A stretch of 11,272 bases of DNA from an uncultured Ruminococcus sp. (GTDB taxonomy: Bacteria; Bacillota; Clostridia; Oscillospirales; Ruminococcaceae), in NCBI GenBank assembly GCA_946544695.1, contig CAMNMO010000060.1, forward strand, positions 1-11,272, given 5' to 3'. The position numbers and the translations under genes were made by a program. This document shows positions 6,135 to 11,272 of this stretch, piece by piece. Position 1 is the stretch's first letter; every line of letters starts with the position of its first letter. The notes under the pieces are model-generated. The model made no database searches and had not been told where the DNA came from. It worked only from the letters and a program-made list of their open reading frames with translations.

Positions 6135-6163
6135 AGTATAGCACGGTTATTTACGTTTGTCAA
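6135..6163 (-). promoter_or_regulatory. Consensus promoter of the DUF2975-XRE operon
   Basis: Minus strand: perfect -35 TTGACA (6163-6158), 17-nt spacer, -10 TATACT (6140-6135). Expected start near 6128, about 45 nt before ATG 6082. Such a strong promoter without an activator site at -35 suggests control by repression, fitting the repeats just upstream. Confidence 0.88.
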
Positions 6164-6169
6164 CTAGTT

Positions 6170-6295
6170 TTTAATGATAAACGTTAAATTTTATATGTTT
6201 TCACAAAACGACACCGACTTCCGCACGGCAGATATGGGCACATTAAACATAAATTATTTAATGATAAACGTTAAATCTTTATCGTTAACGAAAGC
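6170..6295. promoter_or_regulatory. Probable operator region: 20-bp motif repeated twice plus a related palindrome
   Basis: TTTAATGATAAACGTTAAAT occurs perfectly at 6170-6189 and 6257-6276, 87 bp apart. The first copy ends 6 bp from the -35 of the DUF2975-XRE promoter. The motif is an imperfect dyad, TTTAA-N10-TTAAA. Directly after copy 2, 6278-6295 carries CTTTATCGTTAACGAAAG, whose centre TCGTTAACGA is a perfect palindrome sharing CGTTAA with the motif. The 67 bp between copies shows no gene. Likely binding sites for the XRE regulator of this operon (inference). Confidence 0.7.
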
Positions 6296-6302
6296 AAACA
6301 CC

Positions 6303-6348
6303 AAAAAAGTGCGGGACTGTCTTATGCCATAGGCAAGAAGTCCCGCAC
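6303..6348 (-). terminator. Rho-independent terminator of the dnaE operon
   Basis: GTGCGGGACT (6309-6318) pairs with AGTCCCGCAC (6339-6348); inside, TGCC/GGCA and CTT/AG pairing extends the stem. On the minus strand it is followed by TTTTTT (complement of A6303-6308), 9 nt after the stop of the 54-aa gene. Confidence 0.9.
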
Positions 6349-6357
6349 AATTATGAA

Positions 6358-6522
6358 TTATATGACCGTGTAGGTGAAGTTTTCCCATCTGAGGGTCATG
6401 CCCTCGTCGGTCTCATCGGGGAGAAGTGCCATTGCCACAAGGACATCATCACCTGTCTCGGTGTTGGTCAGGTGGGCATAGTCGCCGTCGATGCGTGCTA
6501 CTTTATATATGACAGGATCCAT
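6358..6522 (-). CDS. Small DUF3006-like protein, 54 aa
   Basis: ATG at 6522 is preceded by AAAGGAGG (GGAGG at 6533-6529) with 6-nt spacing, the best RBS in this stretch; TAA is at 6360-6358. The 54-residue product begins MDPVIYKVARIDGDYAHL and continues with a strand-rich part containing DDVLVAMALLPDETDEGMTL. This follows the pattern of DUF3006 proteins (R-I-E-G-D-Y-A, then a short acidic strand, LLP and EGD/EGM), small beta-barrel-like proteins of unknown function. It has no signal peptide. It begins 24 nt after the dnaE stop and is followed by the terminator, so it is the last gene of the dnaE transcript. The family assignment is moderate; that it is a gene is well supported. Confidence 0.75.
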   Translation of the reverse strand: MDPVIYKVARIDGDYAHLTNTETGDDVLVAMALLPDETDEGMTLRWENFTYTVI

Positions 6523-6546
6523 TGTTATCCTCCTTTCTTATCGGTG

Positions 6547-9500
6547 TTAACCGAATGCTATATTGCCTGTGCCGACAAGGTCGCACAGTGAAGTCATGAC
6601 ACGGTCGTCGATGTGTATGCGGTGGGCATCTTTGATGGCTGTCTTTCTGCCTTTATCGGGGAAGAATACCGTCAGTGCCGTGCCGCCCGTGTCGGCATAT
6701 TTATGTGCCAGCGACCTGACGGCTGCCAGCTTCACAGTATCACGGCTGTCTATCCGCAGACAGACGCCCATGCCGAGCATTCTCTCGGTGAAGCTTTCGC
6801 CTGTTTCGATGGCATCTGCCATAAGCTTGGGAGGTTCGTCCTCTTTTACAGAGACCCTGCCGCCTATATGCAGCACGGCACGTTCCTGCACCAGCTTGCC
6901 TGCCCTCTCAAATGCTTTCGGGAAAACTATTACCTCCATCTCGCCTGTTTTGTCCTCGCAGGCGGCAAAGCACATAAGGTCGCCTTTTTTGGTGACCAGC
7001 GAACGTTTCTTCGTGACCATGACCATTATCTCTGCGGTCTTGCCGTCGCCCGAATGTGCAGCGTCGAGTATCGCCCTGACGGGGGTCAGCCCTGCGGCAG
7101 CCGCAAAGGGTTCGCAGCGGTCGATGGGGTGCATGGAAAGATACATTCCCAGTGCCTCACGTTCAAAGTCAAGCAGCTGAGATGTGTCATATTCGGGCAG
7201 GGAGACCATCGGCTTGTTGAGGGTGGCATTATCCTCGGGCTGTGCAGAGGTGAAGAAGTCCAGCTGACCTTCCAGCCTGTCAGCGGCGGACTTGCCCAGG
7301 TCACCCAGAATGATGCCGCTGTTGACCATTTTTTCGTGGCGGTTGCCCTCAAAGCAGTCAAAAGCGCCCGCCTTAATCATGGCTTCCACCATGCGCAGCT
7401 GAATATCGTGACCCTGTATGCGCCTGCAAAGGTCATGCAGGGAGGTGAACTTTCCGCCCAGTGTGCGTTCACGCAGAATGGCTGCTATGGCTGTGCTGCC
7501 AAGACCCTTTATCGCCAGCAGTCCGAAGCGGATATCATTGCCTTCACATACGAATCCACGTTCACTTTTGTTGATATCGGGCGGCAGCACCTTAACGCCG
7601 TGCTTGCGTGCAGCGGCGATGTATCCGTACAGCTTTTCTGCGCTCTCACCGATGGCATCGGTCATCAGGGCTGCAAAATACTGGCGGAAGTAGTGGCATT
7701 TGAGGTAAGCCGTGCGGTATGCCACAACAGCATAAGCAGCTGCGTGGGATTTATTGAAGGCATAGCTTGCAAAGCTCAGCATCTCATCGAATATCTCGTT
7801 TGCGGTATTTTCGGGGACGCCGTTGGCAACTGCGCCGCAGCAGACGCATTCCTCGCCGTAGATGAAAGCACGGCGCTCATTTTCAAGCACATCGGCTTTC
7901 TTTTTGGACATGGCACGGCGCACCAGGTCTGCACGACCCAGAGAGTAGCCTGCCAGCGTGCGGAATATCTGCATGACCTGTTCCTGATAGACTATGCAGC
8001 CGTAGGTGACCTCAAGTATCGGTCGCAGAAGGGGGTGCTTGTACCTGACCTGTGCGGGGTCGTGGCGGCAGCGGATATAGTTGGGTATGGAGTCCATAGG
8101 ACCCGGACGGTAGAGTGCCAGCACAGCTATGAGGTCCTCGATGCCTGTGGGACGAAGCCTCATGATGGTGGAGGTCATGCCGCCAGATTCAAACTGGAAA
8201 ACGCCTTCGGTCTCGCCACGGGACAGCATATCGAACACTGCCTTGTCATCAAGGGGGATATCCTCTATGCGCAGGTCGGGGTCTGTTTTGCGCACCTCAT
8301 CGCAGCAGTGCTTGATTATGGTAAGGTTGCTGAGTCCCAGAAAATCTATTTTCAGCAGCCCCAGACGTTCCAGTATTGTCATTGTATACTGGGTCGAGAC
8401 TGCGCCGTCCCTTGCATACAGCGGCACATAGCAGTCAACGGGTTCTTTGGTTATGACCACGCCTGCCGCATGTGTGGTGACATTGCGGGGCATGCCCTCT
8501 ATCTTCATGGCGGCGTCGATTATCCTGCGGAGGGTCGGTTCGGTTTCGTACATCTGATGCAGGTCCTCTGACTTTTCCACCGATTCGGAAAGCGGCAGCC
8601 AGCGTGGTGCAGCCTTTGCAAGCCTGTCGCCTGTGGCATAGGGTTCACCCATGACCCTTGCGGCGTCACGAAGCGCCTGTTTTGCGGCAAGGGTGCCGAA
8701 TGCATTTATCTGTGCGACGTGGTCGGCACCGTATTTTTCCACCACGTAGTCGATGACCTTCTGCCTGCCCTCGACGCAGAAATCTATATCGAAATCGGGC
8801 ATGGAGACACGTTCGGGGTTGAGAAAGCGCTCGAACAGCAGGTCGTATTTCAGCGGGTCGATATCGGTGATGCCTATGCAGTATGCGCACAGGCTGCCCG
8901 CACCCGAACCACGTCCCGGTCCCACGGGGATATCACGGCTTTTGGCATAGTTTATGAAATCCCAGACGATGAGGTAATAGTTGGTATACCCCATTGATGT
9001 GATGACCGAAAGTTCATATTCCATGCGGCTGACAGCTTTTTCGGTGGGGGTGCCGTAGCGCTTGTAAAGCCCTTCACGGCACATGTCACGCAGGAACTTC
9101 TCATTGTCGGTGACGCCCTTGTAGCTGTAATAGGGCAGTATGGTATGACCGAAGGTTATCTCAACATTGCAGCGGTCGGCGATGCGCAGGGTGTTTTCCA
9201 TTGCAGCGGGAATGGCGGGGTACAGCTTTGCCATTTCTTCGGCTGACTTGACATAGAATTCATCGCTCGGGAATTTTATTGCGGGAGACTCCAGTGTGGT
9301 GGCGGTGGATATGCACATAAGCACCTGCTGTGCTTCGGCGTCCTCACGGCGCAGATAGTGGCAGTCATTGGTAAGGCAAAGGGGAATGCCCGTATCCTGT
9401 GAGAGACGCACCAGCGACGGCATGACACGCTGTTCGGTGGGGTCTTTGTGGCGCTGTATCTCGATGAAGTAGTTGCCTTCACCGAATATCTCGTTGTAAA

Positions 9501-9978
9501 GCATTGCAGTCTCTAAGGCACCCTTGTAATTGGTGTCGGCTATCTTGCGGGCAAGTTCGCCTGCGATGCAGCCCGAAAGACATATAAGCCCCTCGTGGTA
9601 TTTGCGCAGCAGTTCAAGGTCGATGCGGGGGCGGTTGTAGAAGCCCTCCGTATAGCCAAGCGACACCAGCTTTATCAGGTTTTTATAGCCTGTGTTGTTC
9701 TCGCAGAGGAGTATCAGGTGGTAGGGCTTGCTTTCGCCCGAATGCTTGTCATGGCGGCTGCCGTGGGCGACATAGACCTCACAGCCGATTATGGGCTTGA
9801 TGCCTGCGGCTTTGCAGGCGTTATAGAATTCCACGGCGGCGAACATATTTCCGTGGTCGGTGACTGCGCAGGCAGTCTGACCCAGTTCTTTCAGCCGTGA
9901 CATGAGTTCTTTGATGCGGCATGCGCCGTCAAGCAGGGAATATTCTGTATGAAGATGGAGATGCACGAACTCCGCCAT
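6547..9978 (-). CDS. dnaE: DNA polymerase III subunit alpha, DnaE
   Basis: A full-length 1143-aa C-family DNA polymerase. An N-terminal PHP domain (about 1-210) carries His8, His10, Asp17, His42, Glu67, His87, Cys137, Asp205 and His207, the full metal-site set of proofreading-competent PHP domains. The palm has MPDFDIDF with catalytic Asp395 and Asp397, and KIDFLGL with Asp545. A helix-hairpin-helix follows (LLAIKGLGSTAI, about 820-831), then QLDFF (905-909), matching the beta-clamp binding consensus, and an OB-fold (about 980-1060). It extends DNA primers in the replisome; Firmicutes usually also have PolC, not present in this window. ATG 9978 has AAAGGCGGTGA upstream and begins MAEFVHLHLHTEYSLLDG; the in-frame ATG at 10131 lies upstream of the promoter at 10047-10019 and is rejected. 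Confidence 0.97.
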   Translation of the reverse strand: MAEFVHLHLHTEYSLLDGACRIKELMSRLKELGQTACAVTDHGNMFAAVEFYNACKAAGIKPIIGCEVYVAHGSRHDKHSGESKPYHLILLCENNTGYKNLIKLVSLGYTEGFYNRPRIDLELLRKYHEGLICLSGCIAGELARKIADTNYKGALETAMLYNEIFGEGNYFIEIQRHKDPTEQRVMPSLVRLSQDTGIPLCLTNDCHYLRREDAEAQQVLMCISTATTLESPAIKFPSDEFYVKSAEEMAKLYPAIPAAMENTLRIADRCNVEITFGHTILPYYSYKGVTDNEKFLRDMCREGLYKRYGTPTEKAVSRMEYELSVITSMGYTNYYLIVWDFINYAKSRDIPVGPGRGSGAGSLCAYCIGITDIDPLKYDLLFERFLNPERVSMPDFDIDFCVEGRQKVIDYVVEKYGADHVAQINAFGTLAAKQALRDAARVMGEPYATGDRLAKAAPRWLPLSESVEKSEDLHQMYETEPTLRRIIDAAMKIEGMPRNVTTHAAGVVITKEPVDCYVPLYARDGAVSTQYTMTILERLGLLKIDFLGLSNLTIIKHCCDEVRKTDPDLRIEDIPLDDKAVFDMLSRGETEGVFQFESGGMTSTIMRLRPTGIEDLIAVLALYRPGPMDSIPNYIRCRHDPAQVRYKHPLLRPILEVTYGCIVYQEQVMQIFRTLAGYSLGRADLVRRAMSKKKADVLENERRAFIYGEECVCCGAVANGVPENTANEIFDEMLSFASYAFNKSHAAAYAVVAYRTAYLKCHYFRQYFAALMTDAIGESAEKLYGYIAAARKHGVKVLPPDINKSERGFVCEGNDIRFGLLAIKGLGSTAIAAILRERTLGGKFTSLHDLCRRIQGHDIQLRMVEAMIKAGAFDCFEGNRHEKMVNSGIILGDLGKSAADRLEGQLDFFTSAQPEDNATLNKPMVSLPEYDTSQLLDFEREALGMYLSMHPIDRCEPFAAAAGLTPVRAILDAAHSGDGKTAEIMVMVTKKRSLVTKKGDLMCFAACEDKTGEMEVIVFPKAFERAGKLVQERAVLHIGGRVSVKEDEPPKLMADAIETGESFTERMLGMGVCLRIDSRDTVKLAAVRSLAHKYADTGGTALTVFFPDKGRKTAIKDAHRIHIDDRVMTSLCDLVGTGNIAFG

Positions 9979-10018
9979 TGTTTCACCGCCTTTACGATCA
10001 GATATTTGTACATAAGAT

Positions 10019-10047
10019 ATTATAGCACATTTGTACGCATTTGCCAA
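10019..10047 (-). promoter_or_regulatory. dnaE promoter
   Basis: Minus strand: -35 TTGGCA (10047-10042), 17-nt spacer, perfect -10 TATAAT (10024-10019) with extended TG at 10027-10026. Expected start near 10012, giving a leader of about 33 nt to ATG 9978. This fixes the dnaE start. Confidence 0.88.
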
Positions 10048-10292
10048 TAGGCAGAGTAAAGAAAAAATGATGAATAGGTTCATTCGGGTGCGCAGGCGGG
10101 AGGAACTTTCGGATAACATAAACTTCTTCAAGTTACGATATGACGCCGTTTATCGGGGGAAAAGAACACATAAAAATACTTATCTCTTGTTACGCCTGTG
10201 TATAAAACGGTGTGTTAAAGGGCTGACCATAAATTAAAATGATTTTACGAAAGCTAAAATAATTCACGAAAATATACTGCTTTGTACAATGT
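10048..10292. other. AT-rich divergent intergenic region with no supported gene
   Basis: This stretch lies between the divergent dnaE and glycosyltransferase promoters. A 68-codon plus-strand frame at 10031-10237 has no proper RBS and begins inside the dnaE promoter, so it is not called. A small AACTT-cttc-AAGTT hairpin lies around 10121-10135. I see no RNA gene, terminator or repeat of note. Confidence 0.5.
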
Positions 10293-10333
10293 TTTTATCA
10301 TATCTTGACAATGTTGTTCGTATATGATAAAAT
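10293..10333 (+). promoter_or_regulatory. Glycosyltransferase promoter inside an 11-bp inverted repeat
   Basis: A perfect -35 TTGACA (10305-10310), 17-nt spacer and -10 TAAAAT (10328-10333). TTTTATCATAT at 10293-10303 is repeated in inverse as ATATGATAAAA at 10322-10332, 18 bp between arms. The left arm abuts the -35 and the right arm covers the -10, the placement of a repressor operator. The RBS of the gene is GGGAGG at 10369-10374. Confidence 0.8.
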
Positions 10334-10382
10334 CATACTATATATAGGGTGATCATAAATACGAGGAAGGGAGGTCATCGGT

Positions 10383-11272
10383 ATGGCACGACGTACAGTG
10401 CGCAGGGTAAGCAATAATGTGGCAGGCTACACACTGCCGAAATACAGCGTGCTGATGTCGGTGTACGACAAGGAACTTCCCGAGAACCTCAATCAGAGTC
10501 TGGAGTCGATGCTGAAGCAGACCTATCCGCCTTCGGATTTTGTGCTGGTGTGTGACGGCAAGCTGACGAATGAACTGGACGTCATAGTAAAATCATTTCA
10601 GAACGAGTACAAACGGATATTCCGCATAGTCAGGATAGATGAGAACGTGGGTGCGGGCAAGGCGGTCAACAAGGGTATAAAGGCATGCCGATGCGAGTAC
10701 ATAGTCCGCATGGACAGTGACGATGTATCAAAGCCCGACAGATGCATGAAAGAGATGCTGATGTTTGCGGTGAAGCCCGAACTTGACATAGTGGGCAGCT
10801 TTGTTGAGGAGTTCGATGACCTTACCGACAAGACGGTGGCGCTGAAAAAAGTGCCGCTGGTGCAGAAGGACATACTCAGCTATTCAAAGCGGCGCAATCC
10901 CTTCAACCGACAGACGGTGGCATTCCGCAAAAGCAAGGCGATGGAGGTGGGCGGTTACAGCGACCTGAAGCTTTGCGAGGATTACGAATTTGCGGTGAGG
11001 ATGCTGGCAAACGGTGCTGTCGGGCAGAACATACCCGAGGTGCTGGTGCGCTACCGTGTCAGCGAGAACACCCCCGAGATACGCCGCAGCTGGCGGCTGA
11101 CGAAGGGATTCGTGGCGGTGAGATGGAAGCTGTTCACCGAGGGTTACATAGGGTTTCGGGATTTCTTCCCGCCCTGTTTTTTACAGCTGATGCTGTTCAT
11201 ACTGCCCATGAGGTTCACAAGGTGGTTTTACAGGAAATTCCTGAGAGACACCAGGATAAAACCGCCCACAGC
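10383..11272 (+). CDS. GT2 family glycosyltransferase, AmsE-like (3' end outside window)
   Basis: The frame runs from ATG 10383 (GGGAGG at 10369-10374, 8-nt spacing) off the window end: 296 complete codons and no stop. It has a GT-A fold of family 2. A nucleotide-sugar binding strand, YSVLMSVYDKE, is at residues 21-31. The conserved ENVGAGKAVNKGI is at 87-99. The metal-binding DxD-type motif MDSDDVSKPDR is at 110-120, NRQTVAFRK at 175-183, and the catalytic-base region CEDYEF (Glu199, Asp200) at 198-203. Residues 260-278 are hydrophobic and may touch the membrane. Members of the AmsE/CpsE-like group transfer sugars during exopolysaccharide or capsule assembly at the inner membrane face; donor and acceptor cannot be read. 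It is nearly complete by family length, and probably heads an operon continuing to the right. Confidence 0.9.
   Translation, partial: MARRTVRRVSNNVAGYTLPKYSVLMSVYDKELPENLNQSLESMLKQTYPPSDFVLVCDGKLTNELDVIVKSFQNEYKRIFRIVRIDENVGAGKAVNKGIKACRCEYIVRMDSDDVSKPDRCMKEMLMFAVKPELDIVGSFVEEFDDLTDKTVALKKVPLVQKDILSYSKRRNPFNRQTVAFRKSKAMEVGGYSDLKLCEDYEFAVRMLANGAVGQNIPEVLVRYRVSENTPEIRRSWRLTKGFVAVRWKLFTEGYIGFRDFFPPCFLQLMLFILPMRFTRWFYRKFLRDTRIKPPT

Noticed and set aside
6083..6163. 27-codon N-terminal extension of the DUF2975 protein from ATG 6163
   Set aside because: It begins inside the -35 box, whereas ATG 6082 has a good RBS and follows the transcription start.
6613..8571. 652-codon plus-strand open frame antisense to dnaE
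   Set aside because: It is a shadow of the dnaE codon pattern: no RBS or promoter, and the translation is rich in Cys/His with no family pattern.
9979..10131. 51-codon N-terminal extension of dnaE from ATG 10131
   Set aside because: It crosses the TTGGCA/TATAAT promoter and lies upstream of the transcript start; family members begin near MAEFVHLHLHTEYS.
10031..10237. 68-codon plus-strand ORF upstream of the glycosyltransferase
   Set aside because: No adequate RBS, start inside the dnaE promoter, AT-rich composition and no recognisable protein features.

Overview
The window looks like chromosomal DNA of an anaerobic Gram-positive bacterium of the Clostridia, most likely a Ruminococcus-type member of the Oscillospiraceae. 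The grounds are a C-terminal type I dockerin of the kind found in fibrolytic ruminococci, strong GGAGG ribosome binding sites, TTGACA/TATAAT promoters with 17-bp spacers, T-tailed hairpin terminators, and a Gram-positive-style DnaE. Base composition looks close to half G+C in genes, with AT-rich gaps. Genus assignment is inference. No phage, transposase, CRISPR, tRNA or rRNA was seen.

Layout. (A) 1-1456, plus strand: the 3' end of a dockerin-bearing secreted protein, then 4 nt later a lipoprotein with a transglutaminase-like domain, closed by a hairpin terminator. (B) 1407-1660, minus strand: a compact transcription unit with a strong promoter, an ideal RBS, a 29-codon ORF containing a strong hairpin, and a shared bidirectional terminator. 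This is the least expected item. (C) 4774-1713, minus strand: an operon of a metal-dependent amidohydrolase, rsmI (16S rRNA C1402 2'-O-methyltransferase; ATGA overlap) and an unrecognised 308-aa protein, with its own promoter and terminator. (D) 4801-5346, plus strand: a small four-helix membrane protein behind an extended -10 promoter preceded by four direct TCTTGRC repeats at 11/11/12-bp intervals, which looks like a response-regulator operator. (E) 6295-5348, minus strand: a DUF2975 membrane protein and an XRE-type regulator, with a consensus promoter and a 20-bp motif present twice upstream, a probable autoregulatory operator. (F) 10047-6303, minus strand: dnaE and a 54-aa DUF3006-like protein, with promoter and terminator. 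(G) 10293-11272, plus strand: a promoter bracketed by an 11-bp perfect inverted repeat and a GT2 glycosyltransferase truncated by the window end.

How they fit. rsmI and dnaE are housekeeping genes for ribosome decoding-centre modification and DNA synthesis. The dockerin protein and the lipoprotein are surface or secreted products. The DUF2975/XRE pair and the four-helix protein behind the repeat array are small membrane and regulatory modules of unknown output. Start codons were moved for dnaE (9978) and the DUF2975 gene (6082), because longer in-frame starts lie upstream of the promoters that drive them.
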